The position numbers were made by a program, and so were the translations under genes. A stretch of 64,000 bases of DNA, taken from Neoroseomonas oryzicola. GTDB taxonomy: Bacteria; Pseudomonadota; Alphaproteobacteria; Acetobacterales; Acetobacteraceae. Of the stretch, positions 1-9,263 are shown piece after piece. The stretch is taken from assembly GCF_012163135.1 (NCBI RefSeq), contig NZ_JAAVUP010000001.1, positions 1 through 64,000 on the forward strand, written 5' to 3'. The stretch's first letter is position 1. Each line of letters starts with the position of its first letter. The notes under the pieces were generated by a model. The model worked only from the letters and a program-made list of their open reading frames with translations, had not been told where the DNA came from and did not search any database.

Positions 1-25
1 CGGGCCGGCGCCGGGGCCCGGCGGC

Positions 26-51
26 GGGGGGGGGGGGGGGGGGGGGGGGGG
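26..51. repeat. Poly-G homopolymer tract (26 G)
   Basis: An uninterrupted run of 26 G residues sits near the left edge of the window, inside a GC-only stretch and about 57 bp before the first start codon. A homopolymer this long is unusual even at this GC content. It could be a slippage-prone tract in a promoter region, or a two-colour sequencing or assembly artefact at a contig end; the sequence alone cannot separate these. Confidence 0.9.
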
Positions 52-107
52 CGCGGCCGGCTCCCCGCAGGTTCCCCACACACAAGAAACCACCGGGAGA
101 AAACACC

Positions 108-1130
108 ATGAAACTGCTGTCCCTCACCGCCCTTGCCGTGCTTACGGCGGGCAGCGCCATCGCGCAGACCGCGGCCCCCGGGCCGACGCTCTCGGCCGTC
201 CGGACGCGCGATGCCCTGGTGTGTGGCGCCCATCCTGGCGCGCCCGGCTTCGGCGTGCTCGACAGCCAGGCCGTCTATCGTGGCCTCGATGCCGATACCT
301 GCCGTGCCGTGGCCGCGGCGACGCTCGGCGATGCGAACAAGGTGCGCTGGGTCGTGCTGTCCTCCCAGGCGCGGCTGCCGGCGCTGCAGTCGGGCCAGGT
401 GGACATGCTGTCCCGCACCACGACCTGGACCCAGACGCGCGACACCGCGAACGGGCTGAACTTCACCGCGGTCAACTTCTATGACGGCCAGGGCTTCCTG
501 GTGCGGAAGTCGACCAATGTGCAGCGCGCGCGGGACCTGGAGGGTGCTACGATCTGCGTGACTTCCGGCACGACGAACGAGCTCAACCTGGCCGACTGGG
601 CGCGGGCCAACAACGTCCGCGTCCAGCCGCTGGTGTTCGACCAGAACGAGGAGACGCGCAACGCCTACAATTCCGGCCGCTGCGACGCCTTCACGACCGA
701 CGCCTCGCAGCTCGCCGGCATCCGCACCGCGCTGCGCAACCCGGAGGAGCACATCATCCTGCCGGACATCATCTCGAAGGAGCCGCTCGCGCCCGCCGTC
801 CGCCACGGCGACGACCAGTGGTTCGACATCGTGCGCTGGACCGTCTACGCGCTGATCGAGGCCGAGGAACTCGGCGTCACCCAGGCCAATGTCGACGAGA
901 TGCTGAACAGCCAGAACCCCTCGGTCCGGCGGCTGCTCGGCAATGCCGGCGACCATGGGCCGCTGATGGGGCTCGACCGCCGCTGGGCCTACAACGCCAT
1001 CAAGGCGGTGGGGAACTATGGCGAGATCTTCGAGCGCAACCTCGGCAGCGGTTCGCCGATCGGCCTGCCGCGCGGCGTGAACGACCTCTGGACGCGCGGC
1101 GGCCTGATGTACGCGCCGCCGATCCGCTGA
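108..1130 (+). CDS. Amino-acid ABC transporter substrate-binding protein (AapJ-like)
   Basis: 340 aa periplasmic binding protein of the general L-amino-acid (AapJ/BztA) type in SBP family 3. A signal peptide is clear (MKLLSLTALAVLTAGSAIAQ, cleavage near residue 20). Family blocks visible are the SRTTTWTQTRD segment around residue 102, CVTSGTTNELNL around 148, GRCDAFTTD, and the C-terminal NYGEIFERNLG. A GGGAG ribosome site precedes the ATG. No permease or ATPase of this family lies in the window and the next genes run the other way, so it is an orphan here unless partners lie to the left. Expected role: capture of polar or general amino acids in the periplasm. Exact ligand is not inferable. 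Confidence 0.85.
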   Translation: MKLLSLTALAVLTAGSAIAQTAAPGPTLSAVRTRDALVCGAHPGAPGFGVLDSQAVYRGLDADTCRAVAAATLGDANKVRWVVLSSQARLPALQSGQVDMLSRTTTWTQTRDTANGLNFTAVNFYDGQGFLVRKSTNVQRARDLEGATICVTSGTTNELNLADWARANNVRVQPLVFDQNEETRNAYNSGRCDAFTTDASQLAGIRTALRNPEEHIILPDIISKEPLAPAVRHGDDQWFDIVRWTVYALIEAEELGVTQANVDEMLNSQNPSVRRLLGNAGDHGPLMGLDRRWAYNAIKAVGNYGEIFERNLGSGSPIGLPRGVNDLWTRGGLMYAPPIR

Positions 1131-1211
1131 TCAGCCAAGCCAGCCGAGCACGTTCAGCAGGATGATGACCGTGACCGGCACGCCCAGCAGCCACAGGACG
1201 ATGGATTTCAT
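1131..1211 (-). CDS. 26-residue single-span membrane peptide
   Basis: A complete 26-codon ORF reads MKSIVLWLLG at the N-terminus, followed by a continuous hydrophobic span and ending LNVLGWLG. It has one lysine at residue 2 and no other charge, so it is predicted to be a single membrane helix. A strong Shine-Dalgarno (GGAGGAG) lies 8-9 nt upstream. It follows serA on the same strand with 67 nt between them, so readthrough from serA is possible. The ribosome site is inside the 3' arm of a 12-bp hairpin (see the separate entry). Function unknown; the case rests on the ribosome site, start, hydrophobic profile and clean stop, not on homology. Confidence 0.6.
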   Translation of the reverse strand: MKSIVLWLLGVPVTVIILLNVLGWLG

Positions 1212-1220
1212 CTGACGCTC

Positions 1221-1250
1221 TCCTCCGCACGAACTCTCTCGTGCGGAGGA
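1221..1250 (-). promoter_or_regulatory. Hairpin enclosing the ribosome site of the 26-aa ORF
   Basis: A perfect 12-bp inverted repeat (1221-1232 pairing with 1239-1250, six-base loop) lies between serA and the small ORF. On the minus-strand transcript the 3' arm ends in GCGGAGGA, which is the Shine-Dalgarno of the 26-aa ORF. Folded RNA would therefore hide the ribosome site. There is no T-run after the stem, so it looks less like a classical terminator of serA, though that role is possible. Confidence 0.55.
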
Positions 1251-1278
1251 ACGCGGCGGCGGGTTGAAGGGTTGCGCC

Positions 1279-2529
1279 TCAGCGGCGCTCGTAGATCAGG
1301 CGGGCGCGGATGGTGCCAGGCAGGGCGCGGAATTCCTCGAGGATCTGCTCGGCGTCGTGGCGTGCCTCGACGCTGTCCACCACGACGTAACCGATCGACC
1401 CGGCGGTCTGGTAGTACTGGCCGGAGATGTTGAGCCCGCGCTTGGCGAAGCTCTCGTTGATGCGGGAGAGGATGCCCGGCGCATCGCGGTGGATGTGCAC
1501 CCAGCGCGCGCCTGTCGGGCGTGCCGGCAGCTGCACCTGCGGGAAGTTCACCGCGCCGAAGGTCGCACCCGTGTCCGAATAGTCGATCAGCTTGCGGCTG
1601 ACCTCCTCGCCGATGCGCCACTGCGCCTCGCCGGTCGACCCGCCGATATGCGGCGTCAGGATCACGTTCGGCAGGCCCTGCAGCGGGGAGGCGAAGCGCT
1701 CATCCTTGCCCGAGGGCTCGACCGGAAACACGTCGACCGCGGCGCCAAGGATGTGGCCGTCGCGGATCGCCTCGGCAAGCGCCTCGAGGTCCACCACCGT
1801 GCCGCGCGCGTTGTTGATCACCACCGCGCCCTTCTTCATGGCGCGGATCTCCGCCGCGCCGATCATGTTCATCGTGTCGGGCGTCTCGGGCACGTGCAGG
1901 GTGATGGCGTCGGCCTCGGCCAGCAGCGCCTTCAACGAGGCCGCCGGCTGGGCATTGCCGTGCGGCAGCTTGCCGGTGTGGTCCCAGTAGATGACGCGCA
2001 TGCCGAAGGCCTCGGCCAGTACCGACAGCTGGCTGCCGATATTGCCGTAGCCGACGATGCCGAGTGTCTTGCCGCGCACCTCCCAGGAATTCTCCGCCGA
2101 CTTGATCCATTCGCCGCGATGGGCCGCCCCCGACTTGAACGGGATGCCGCGCATCAGCATGACGATCTCGCCGAGCGTCAGCTCGGCGACCGAGCGCGTG
2201 TTCGAGAAGGGGGCGTTAAACACCGGGATGCCGCGGCCGGCGGCGACGTCCAGCGCGACCTGGTTGGTGCCGATGCAGAAGCAGCCGATGGTGAAGAGCC
2301 GGTCGGCCGCTTCGAGCACCTCGGTCGTCACCTGGGTGCGGGAGCGGATGCCGAGGATGTGCACGCCCTTCAGCGCCTTGATCAGCGCCGCCCCGTCCAG
2401 CGCCTTCGCCTCGCGGCGGAGATTGGTGTAGCCGGCCTCTGCCAGGCGCTCGACGGCGCTGTCGGCGATGCCCTCGAGGAGCAGGATCTTGATCTTGTCC
2501 TTGGGCAGGGACAGGCGGGCAGGGGACAT
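1279..2529 (-). CDS. serA: D-3-phosphoglycerate dehydrogenase
   Basis: 416 aa, close to the 410 aa of E. coli SerA. It oxidises 3-phosphoglycerate with NAD+ in the first step of serine synthesis, in the cytosol. The NAD motif GYGNIGSQ is at 160-167. The catalytic triad matches the E. coli layout: R242 in ARGTVVD, E271 and H294 in TPHIGGST. A C-terminal ACT domain (about 340-416, with NISGQYYQTAG) is the usual serine-feedback module, so this is the short ACT-containing type. I chose the start at MSPARLSLPK because the upstream open frame is low-complexity Arg/Gly/Ala and unlike the family. Divergent from puuD. Confidence 0.93.
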   Translation of the reverse strand: MSPARLSLPKDKIKILLLEGIADSAVERLAEAGYTNLRREAKALDGAALIKALKGVHILGIRSRTQVTTEVLEAADRLFTIGCFCIGTNQVALDVAAGRGIPVFNAPFSNTRSVAELTLGEIVMLMRGIPFKSGAAHRGEWIKSAENSWEVRGKTLGIVGYGNIGSQLSVLAEAFGMRVIYWDHTGKLPHGNAQPAASLKALLAEADAITLHVPETPDTMNMIGAAEIRAMKKGAVVINNARGTVVDLEALAEAIRDGHILGAAVDVFPVEPSGKDERFASPLQGLPNVILTPHIGGSTGEAQWRIGEEVSRKLIDYSDTGATFGAVNFPQVQLPARPTGARWVHIHRDAPGILSRINESFAKRGLNISGQYYQTAGSIGYVVVDSVEARHDAEQILEEFRALPGTIRARLIYERR

Positions 2530-2672
2530 GTTGCGGGGCCGTTCGGAGGGGGAGGGGCCGCTTCCTGCCCCCGAACGTCGAGCCGCACAAGCCTTCCGAA
2601 CCCCTTGCCCCGCTCGCCGTCCCCCCGCAATGCTGCACTGCGGCGAGCGCATGCGCCGCGCGGGGATGCTTC

Positions 2673-3857
2673 ATGGACGCTGCCTACCTCCTGGACTGGG
2701 CCAACCTGCTGGTACGGTGGCTGCACCTGATCACGGGCATCGCCTGGATCGGCACGTCCTTCTATTTCATCGGCCTCGACAACCAGCTCGACCCGCCCAA
2801 GGACAGCAACCCGCGGGTCGCGGGCGAGCAATGGTCGGTCCATGGCGGCGGCTTCTATCACAAGCAGAAATACCTGCTGGCGCCCGAACGCCTCCCGGAA
2901 AAGCTCCACTGGTTCAAGTGGGAGGCCTACTGGACCTGGATCAGCGGCTTCACGCTCTTCGTGCTGATCTACTGGGGGCAGGCCTCGACCTACCTGGTCG
3001 ACCCGGCGGTGCTCGACATGCCGGCCTGGGTCGCGGTGCTGGTCAGCGCGGCGATGCTCGCCGGCGGCTGGGTCGGATACGACCTTGTCTGCCGATCGAA
3101 GCTCGGGGAGAACGAGGCGCTGCTCGGCGCCATCGGTGCGGCGGCGCTGGCCGTGGTCGCCTTCGTCGCCTGCCACGTCTTCGGCGGGCGTGGCGCCTTC
3201 CTGCAGGTGGGCGCGATGACGGGCACCATCATGGTCGCCAACGTCGCCATGGTGATCATCCCCGGCCAGAGGAAGATGATCGCGGCGATGCAGAAGGGCG
3301 AGGCGCCGGACCCGAAATACGGCCGCTGGGGCAAGCAGCGCAGCGTCCACAACACCTACCTGACGCTGCCGGTGCTCTTCATCATGATCTCGCCGCACTA
3401 CCCGATGACCTGGCAGTCGCGGTGGAACTGGGCGGTGCTGCTGGCGATCGGCCTGTCGGGTGCGCTGGTGCGGCAGTATTTCGTCTCGCGGCAGAAGGGG
3501 AAGAACCCGGTCTGGCTGCCCGCCGGCGCCGCGGCCGTCGTCGCCTTCCTCGTCTGGGCGGGCGCGCCGGACCGGGCGACCGGGTCGGCCGCCGATGCGC
3601 CGCCCTTCGCCGAGGTCCAGACCATCGTCGCCAGCCGCTGCGTCGCCTGCCACGCCGCCCGCCCGACCATGGACGGCTTCGCCGCCCCGCCCAAGGGCGT
3701 GATGCTCGAGACGCCGCAGCAGATCCGCCGCTGGGCCGCGGCTTTGCGCCAGCAGGTGCAGACCGAGGCGATGCCGCCCGGCAACCTCACCGAGATCACG
3801 CCGGAGGAGCGGGCGAGGCTCGTCGCCTGGGTCGCAGCCGGCGCCCCGCCCGACTGA
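2673..3857 (+). CDS. puuD: Membrane urate oxidase PuuD with C-terminal cytochrome c
   Basis: 394 aa. The N-terminal part is a multi-span membrane domain (roughly eight hydrophobic segments, starting LVRWLHLITGIAWIGTSF). The C-terminal ~80 residues carry a c-type haem motif, C323-VAC-H327, with a later Met in QTEAMPPGNL as a possible axial ligand. This architecture matches the alphaproteobacterial PuuD family, which oxidises urate to 5-hydroxyisourate and is thought to pass electrons to the respiratory chain rather than make H2O2. The HIU hydrolase gene follows 78 bp downstream and takes the product, which supports the call. No OHCU decarboxylase gene is seen nearby. Confidence 0.92.
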   Translation: MDAAYLLDWANLLVRWLHLITGIAWIGTSFYFIGLDNQLDPPKDSNPRVAGEQWSVHGGGFYHKQKYLLAPERLPEKLHWFKWEAYWTWISGFTLFVLIYWGQASTYLVDPAVLDMPAWVAVLVSAAMLAGGWVGYDLVCRSKLGENEALLGAIGAAALAVVAFVACHVFGGRGAFLQVGAMTGTIMVANVAMVIIPGQRKMIAAMQKGEAPDPKYGRWGKQRSVHNTYLTLPVLFIMISPHYPMTWQSRWNWAVLLAIGLSGALVRQYFVSRQKGKNPVWLPAGAAAVVAFLVWAGAPDRATGSAADAPPFAEVQTIVASRCVACHAARPTMDGFAAPPKGVMLETPQQIRRWAAALRQQVQTEAMPPGNLTEITPEERARLVAWVAAGAPPD

Positions 3858-3935
3858 CCTCGCGGCGCATCCTCTGTCCCGAAACCGGCGGACCGGTCAT
3901 CGAAGGCCGGCCACCGACACCAAGGATCCTCACCG

Positions 3936-4298
3936 ATGGCAGGCAACGGACCCGGTACGCTGTCCACCCACGTGCTGAACACCGCCCAGGGCATCCCGGC
4001 GGAAGGGGTGAAGGTCGAGCTCTGGCGCCTCGACCCCGAACCCGCCCAGGTGGTCGAGACCGTGACCAACGCGGATGGCCGCACCCGCGACCCGCTGCTG
4101 CCCCCCGGCGCCTTCCGGGCCGGGCGCTACGAGCTGCGCTTCCACATCGGCGCCTATTTCCGCACCCGCGGCATCGCGCCGGAGCCGCTCTTTCTCGACA
4201 TCGTGGCGGTCAATGTCGGGCTGGCGGACGGGGTGGGGCACTATCACGTGCCGCTGCTCTGCACCCCCTGGTCCTACACCACCTATCGCGGGTCCTGA
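3936..4298 (+). CDS. uraH: 5-hydroxyisourate hydrolase
   Basis: 120 aa transthyretin-like enzyme that hydrolyses 5-hydroxyisourate to OHCU. Diagnostic features are all present: LSTHVLNT with H12, R49 in NADGRT, H102/H104 in GHYHVPLL, and the terminal YRGS tetrapeptide that distinguishes the hydrolase from true transthyretin. There is no signal peptide, so it is cytosolic. Its position after puuD indicates coupled urate breakdown. It ends six bases from the convergent DUF1501 gene. Confidence 0.93.
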   Translation: MAGNGPGTLSTHVLNTAQGIPAEGVKVELWRLDPEPAQVVETVTNADGRTRDPLLPPGAFRAGRYELRFHIGAYFRTRGIAPEPLFLDIVAVNVGLADGVGHYHVPLLCTPWSYTTYRGS

Positions 4299-4304
4299 GG
4301 CCGC

Positions 4305-5504
4305 TCAGGCCCGGACCAGGCCGCCTGTTGGGGCCGCGGCCTCGCTGCCCGGGAAGGCGCGGGCCACCGCCTGGGCCGGCAGGCCGAGATGGTCGCGCAG
4401 CAACCCCTTGGCGAGGCTGCGGAGGTCGGTCGTCGGCGCCAGGTCCCGGTTCTCGAACAACCGGCCCTGGGCGAGCCCCGGCCAGTCGCCGCCGACCTTC
4501 CCTCCGGCCACCGCGCCCCCGAGCACGAAGGCGACCCCGCCCGTTCCGTGGTCGGTGCCGCCGGTACCGTTGACCCGCACGGTGCGGCCGAACTCGGTCA
4601 CCACCAGCACCGCGGTCCGGCGCCAATGCTCGCCGAGCGCTTCCTTAAGGGCGCCGAGGCCCTCATCCAGTTGGAACAGCGGTGCGTTGAGCCGGTTCAC
4701 CTGGGCCGAATGGGTGTCCCATCCATTGAGCTCGAAGGCGGCGACGCGTGGCCCGTCGGGCTGGGCGAGCAGCCGGCCGGCCGCGATGGCGAGCGCCCGG
4801 AAGGCGCCGCCGGGCTGGGGGCGGGCCGTGGCCTCGGCGCCGAGCGCGGTGACGGCGTAGCCGCGGGCCTGCAACCCTTCCATGATGGCGGGGCCCGAGA
4901 CCGGATCCCCGGCATTCAGCTCGGCGATCCGGGCCAGGAGATCGGGCGCCGGCGCCCCGCCGCCACGCGGCGCATAGGTGCCGACGCGCGTCGGCCCGCG
5001 CATCATCAGCGGCAGGTCGGTCCCGACCGACAGGCCCGTCGGTTGCGCGCCGGGCCGGGCGGGCAGGGCTGCCAGCGCCCGGTTCAGCCAGCCGCTCGAC
5101 ATCAGGTGGTCGGCGCCGGCCTCGAGCAGGTCCTGCGCCATGAAATGGCTGCGAGACCGCCAGTTGCCGGCCACGGCGTGGACGGGCAGCGCCTCGTTCG
5201 CCGCATACATGGCGTGGATCTCGGTCAGGCGCGGATGCAGCCCGAAGCGGCCGCCGAGGTCGAGCAGCCCGCCCTCCTGCCCCGGTTCCGGCAGCGCGAG
5301 GGCACCGCGGAGTTCCCGGAAATCGGCTTCGCCATAGGGCTGCACGGCGAACAGGCCATCGAGCCCGCCGCGCAGCAGCACCACCGCGAAGCGCGCTTCC
5401 CCAGGCGCATCGGCGAAGGCGACCCTGGCGCGCGGGAGGGTGAGGGCCGCCGCCAGTCCGAGCAGGGCGGTGCGGCGCCCGAAGGCGGGCAGGTGCGCGC
5501 TCAT
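4305..5504 (-). CDS. DUF1501 family protein with Tat signal
   Basis: 399 aa. The N-terminus has a twin-arginine export signal (GRRTALLGLAAALTL, residues 9-23) and then VVLLRGGLDGLFAVQPYGE, typical of DUF1501 proteins. The later segments VVTEFGRTVRVNGTGGTDHG and GGAVAGGKVGGDWPGL are family hallmarks and resemble sulfatase/alkaline-phosphatase-superfamily metal sites. The start overlaps the stop of the DUF1800 gene by four bases (ATGA), so the two are probably translationally coupled. Function of the family is not established; export to the periplasm is the best-supported statement. Confidence 0.85.
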   Translation of the reverse strand: MSAHLPAFGRRTALLGLAAALTLPRARVAFADAPGEARFAVVLLRGGLDGLFAVQPYGEADFRELRGALALPEPGQEGGLLDLGGRFGLHPRLTEIHAMYAANEALPVHAVAGNWRSRSHFMAQDLLEAGADHLMSSGWLNRALAALPARPGAQPTGLSVGTDLPLMMRGPTRVGTYAPRGGGAPAPDLLARIAELNAGDPVSGPAIMEGLQARGYAVTALGAEATARPQPGGAFRALAIAAGRLLAQPDGPRVAAFELNGWDTHSAQVNRLNAPLFQLDEGLGALKEALGEHWRRTAVLVVTEFGRTVRVNGTGGTDHGTGGVAFVLGGAVAGGKVGGDWPGLAQGRLFENRDLAPTTDLRSLAKGLLRDHLGLPAQAVARAFPGSEAAAPTGGLVRA

Positions 5505-6802
5505 CGGCGGTGGAACTCCGGGCTGGTGAGCACGAGGGTCAGGGCGTCGCGCGCCGATCCCGCACGGGCCGCCGCGCGCAGGGTCTCGGGCCGGCAGAGC
5601 GGGCCGAGCACCGCCTCGGCCACCGCTGCGGCGTCGCGCCCGGCGCCGCGGGTCGCGATGCCGTTCGACCATTCGATGCGGCGGACCATGGCCTCCGGCG
5701 CGGCCCAGTCGCGGGCGGTGTCTGGGAAGCCGATCGGCGCGGCCGGGTTCCACAGCGGCTGGCCGAGGTATTGCAGCCCTCCGAAGGCCCGGTCGGCGGC
5801 CTCCGCCGGCGCCTCCAGCGCCCGCATCACGGCGACGACGAAGTCGTGCGGCGCGCGGAACTTGGCGAGCGGCGGGTCCCAGGCCGCGTCCAGGCGCACC
5901 AGCGCCCTGGTCGCGGCGCCGAGGTCGCCGCGCGTGTCGCGCAGCACGCCGTGGATGGTCGCGACCGCCTCGGGTGGCGGCTCGTCGGCGACGAAATGCC
6001 GCACCAGCTTGGTGGCGAGGTGCCGGTAGGTCGAATCGTGATGGGCGAGGAAGCGCAGCGCCTCGATCCCGCCCTGCTCGCCGGGCGGGAAGGTGCGGCC
6101 GAGCACGGTCTTCTCGCCCGGCTCATGGGCGTTGGGGCGGAAGACGAAGCCGTAGGGCTCGCGCGCGCCCTCGACGCCCCAGCCGGTCAGCACCTCGGCG
6201 AAGGCGCGCACATCGGCCTGGCCGTAGCCCGAGGCCGGGGTGACGGTGTGGAGTTCCAGCACCTCGCGGGCCAGGTTCTCGTTCAGCCCGCGCCGGCCGC
6301 GCTGCCCGGCCGGGCTGTTCGGCCCGACCGAGCCGGTGTTGTCGAGGTAGGCGAGCATGGCCGGGTGGCGGACCACGGCGAGCAGCATGTCCTCGAACCG
6401 GCCGGCGACGTGGGGGCGGATCGCCTCCCGCGTGTAGTGCCCGGCCAGGTACGGAACGCGGGCGCGCGCGACGGCGAAGTGGTTGGCCCAGAAGGCGACC
6501 AGCCTTTCCCGGAACCCCTGGTTGGCTGTGATCTCCAGCGTCAGCGCGGCGAGCATCTCGGTGCGGACGATCAGCCCCTGGTTGGGACGGCCCTGGCCGC
6601 CGGCGCGCAGCCTTTCGGTATCCTCGGCGAAGGCGCGGTAGATGGCCGGGAGGTCCCGGGGCAGGTCCTCTGGCAGCGCAGGCCCGGGCAGGGCGGGGTC
6701 GAGCTGCGAATCGAGCCAGGCGACGGGATCGGCGGGGATCGGGTCGCCCGGCCGGCGCCCCTGGCCGAAACGCACGGCGGCAATGGCGGCCTTCAGGTCC
6801 AT
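5501..6802 (-). CDS. DUF1800 family protein
   Basis: 433 aa, partner of the DUF1501 gene and first in the two-gene operon. Recognisable family segments include FWANHFAVAR near residue 110, NLAREVLELHTV, YGQADVRAFAEVLTGW, and the Asn/His-rich region HEPGEKTVLGRTFP. DUF1800 proteins are commonly encoded beside DUF1501 proteins; their activity is unknown. I placed the start at MDLKAAIAAVRFG, where family similarity begins. An ATG 66 bp further upstream is possible and would add 22 residues with no clear signal peptide. Divergent from fusA. Confidence 0.82.
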   Translation of the reverse strand: MDLKAAIAAVRFGQGRRPGDPIPADPVAWLDSQLDPALPGPALPEDLPRDLPAIYRAFAEDTERLRAGGQGRPNQGLIVRTEMLAALTLEITANQGFRERLVAFWANHFAVARARVPYLAGHYTREAIRPHVAGRFEDMLLAVVRHPAMLAYLDNTGSVGPNSPAGQRGRRGLNENLAREVLELHTVTPASGYGQADVRAFAEVLTGWGVEGAREPYGFVFRPNAHEPGEKTVLGRTFPPGEQGGIEALRFLAHHDSTYRHLATKLVRHFVADEPPPEAVATIHGVLRDTRGDLGAATRALVRLDAAWDPPLAKFRAPHDFVVAVMRALEAPAEAADRAFGGLQYLGQPLWNPAAPIGFPDTARDWAAPEAMVRRIEWSNGIATRGAGRDAAAVAEAVLGPLCRPETLRAAARAGSARDALTLVLTSPEFHRR

Positions 6803-7028
6803 GGGGGCGATGCTACGCGATAGATCCTTTCCGGACATGCCACAAAGCGTGTCTCGCAGGCCCGGCATGGCCGGAACCGGCCCCGCGCGTGACTATTCCG
6901 CCATGTCGCGCTTGCAAACCGCGCCCGGACAGAGCAGATAGCCGCCACCGACTGATCGGCGAGACCTGAGGGCGGCGCGGAGCGAAGGCTTCGGCGTGGG
7001 CGCCCCTTTCTGCTTATGGAGGCCCACC

Positions 7029-9110
7029 GTGGCGCGCACCCCGCTCGAGCGTATCCGCAATATCGGCATCACGGCGCATATCGACGCCGGCAAGACCACG
7101 ACGACCGAGCGCATCCTCTATTACACCGGCAAGTCCCACAAGATCGGTGAGGTCCACGAGGGCAACACCACGACGGACTACATGGAGCAGGAGCGCGAGC
7201 GGGGGATCACCATCACCTCCGCCGCCGTGACCGCCGTGTGGAACGACCACCGCATCAACGTCATCGACACCCCCGGCCACATCGACTTCAACATCGAGGT
7301 GAACCGCTCGCTGCGCGTGCTCGACGGCGCGGTGTTCATCATCGAGGGCGTGGCCGGCGTGCAGCCGCAGTCCGAGACCAACTGGCGCCTCGCCGACCGC
7401 TACAACGTCCCGCGCATCATCTTCATCAACAAGCTCGACCGCACCGGCGCCGACTTCTACCGCGCGGCCGCGACCCTGACCGAGAAGCTCGGCATCAACT
7501 GGGTGACGCTGCAGCTGCCGATCGGCATCGAGGACACCTTCAAGGGCGTCGTCGACCTGGTCGAGATGAAGGCGATCATCTGGGAAGGCGACGAGCTCGG
7601 CGCCGCGTACCACGACGCCCCGATCCCCGACGACCTGAAGGAGAAGGCGGCCGAGTACCGCCAGATCCTGATCGACACCTGCGTCGGCGTCGATGAGGCG
7701 GCGATGGAGGAGTATTTCGAGAAGGGCGACGTCTCGGTGGAGACGCTGAAGCGCTGCATCAAGAAGGGCACGATCTCGGGCGAATTCCGCCCGGTGCTCT
7801 GCGGCACCGCCTTCAAGAACAAGGGCGTGCAGCCGCTGCTCGACGCCGTGATCGACTACCTGCCGTCCCCGGTCGACATCGAGGGCATCAAGGTGGCCCC
7901 CGAGGAAGGCCAGGACGACACGGCCGATCGCCGCGTGATCCCGGCCGACGAGAATGCGCCCTTCGCCGGGCTCGCCTTCAAGATCATCAACGACAAGTAC
8001 GGCAACCTGACCTTCGTGCGCGTCTACCGCGGCGTCCTCAAGCAGGGCGACATGGTGCTGAACACGACCAAGGGGAACCGCGAGCGCATCGGCCGCATGT
8101 TCCAGATGCACGCCGACAAGCGCGAGGAAGTGAAGGAAGTCTCCGCCGGCGACATCGCCGCCTTCGTGGGCCTGAAGGACACCGGCACGGGTGACACCCT
8201 GGCCGACCAGGCCGATCCGGTGGTGCTGGAGCGCATGGCCTTCCCGGTGCCGGTCATCGACATCTCGGTCGAGCCGAAGACCAAGGAAGGCATCGAGAAG
8301 ATGACCCTCGGCCTGCAGAAGCTGGCCGGCGAGGATCCCTCTCTCCGCCTGCGCACCGACCAGGAGACCGGCCAGACCATCCTGTCCGGCATGGGCGAGC
8401 TGCACCTCGAGATCATCGTGGACCGCCTGAAGCGCGAATATGGCGTGGACGCCAACATCGGCGCCCCGCAGGTCGCCTACCGCGAGACGATCACCAAGCC
8501 GCACACCGAGACCTACACCCACAAGAAGCAGTCGGGTGGCTCGGGCCAGTACGCGGAAGTGAAGATCATCTTCGAGCCGAAGGAGCGGAACACGGGCATC
8601 GAGTTCGTGAACGGCGTCGTCGGCGGCGCGGTGCCGAAGGAATACATCCCGGCGGTCGAAAAGGGCATCAAGGTCCAGGCCGACACCGGCGTGCTCGCCG
8701 GCTTCCCGACGGTGGACTTCAAGTACTCGCTGGTCGACGGCAAGTACCACGACGTCGACTCCTCAGCGCTGGCCTTCGAAATCGCCGCCAAGGCCTGCTT
8801 CCGCGAAGGCATGAAGAAGGCCGGCCCGGTCATCCTCGAGCCGATCATGGACGTCGAGGTGACCACCCCGCAGGACCACGTCGGCGACGTCGTCGGCGAC
8901 CTGAACCGCCGCCGCGGCGTGATCCAGTCGCAGGACATGGCCGGCACCTCGGTCATCGTCCGCGCGCACGTCCCGCTGAAGGAGATGTTCGGCTACATCT
9001 CGAACCTGCGCGGCATGACGAAGGGCCGTGCGTCCTTCTCCATGCAGTTCCACCACTACGATCCGGTGCCGCGCAACGTCGCGGACGAGATCATGGCGAA
9101 GTCCGCCTGA
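7029..9110 (+). CDS. fusA: Translation elongation factor G
   Basis: 693 aa GTPase that drives ribosomal translocation and, with RRF, recycling. The G1 motif AHIDAGKT is at 16-23, followed by switch regions (RGITITSAA), DTPGH and NKLD. The domain IV loop and the C-terminal [20 protein letters not shown] are canonical, so this is an ordinary EF-G rather than a degenerate paralogue. The start is GTG at 7029, chosen for the GGAGG at 7018-7022 with 6-nt spacing and for the family N-terminus ([20 protein letters not shown]); an in-frame ATG 33 bp upstream has no such support. It stands alone: rpsL, rpsG and tuf are not adjacent. A strong hairpin terminator follows. Confidence 0.96.
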   Translation: MARTPLERIRNIGITAHIDAGKTTTTERILYYTGKSHKIGEVHEGNTTTDYMEQERERGITITSAAVTAVWNDHRINVIDTPGHIDFNIEVNRSLRVLDGAVFIIEGVAGVQPQSETNWRLADRYNVPRIIFINKLDRTGADFYRAAATLTEKLGINWVTLQLPIGIEDTFKGVVDLVEMKAIIWEGDELGAAYHDAPIPDDLKEKAAEYRQILIDTCVGVDEAAMEEYFEKGDVSVETLKRCIKKGTISGEFRPVLCGTAFKNKGVQPLLDAVIDYLPSPVDIEGIKVAPEEGQDDTADRRVIPADENAPFAGLAFKIINDKYGNLTFVRVYRGVLKQGDMVLNTTKGNRERIGRMFQMHADKREEVKEVSAGDIAAFVGLKDTGTGDTLADQADPVVLERMAFPVPVIDISVEPKTKEGIEKMTLGLQKLAGEDPSLRLRTDQETGQTILSGMGELHLEIIVDRLKREYGVDANIGAPQVAYRETITKPHTETYTHKKQSGGSGQYAEVKIIFEPKERNTGIEFVNGVVGGAVPKEYIPAVEKGIKVQADTGVLAGFPTVDFKYSLVDGKYHDVDSSALAFEIAAKACFREGMKKAGPVILEPIMDVEVTTPQDHVGDVVGDLNRRRGVIQSQDMAGTSVIVRAHVPLKEMFGYISNLRGMTKGRASFSMQFHHYDPVPRNVADEIMAKSA

Positions 9111-9136
9111 TCATCCCGGCCTGAACGGGTCTCACG

Positions 9137-9170
9137 GGACGGCGCGGAGGGGAGACCCTCCGCGCCGTCC
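9137..9170 (+). terminator. fusA terminator hairpin
   Basis: A perfect 15-bp stem (9137-9151 with 9156-9170) closed by a GAGA tetraloop of the GNRA type lies 26 bp after the fusA stop. The downstream bases TGCGTTTCC are only weakly T-rich. This is the strongest hairpin noticed in the window. Confidence 0.8.
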
Positions 9171-9263
9171 TGCGTTTCCGGGGCCTCGACAGGGGCCGCC
9201 CGGCGCCGCATCGTTGCGGGGAGGCAATGCCGGACCGCCGGCCTGCCGCCGGGGGATGTCGGG

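Noticed and set aside
6912..6940. Promoter for fusA reading TTGCAA, 17 bp, CAGATA
   Set aside because: The -35 box is fair but the -10 box matches the consensus poorly; too weak to list as a feature.
7014..8750. Minus-strand open frame antisense to fusA
   Set aside because: Its translation is His/Asp/Val/Leu-rich with no family features, as expected opposite a conserved GC-rich gene.
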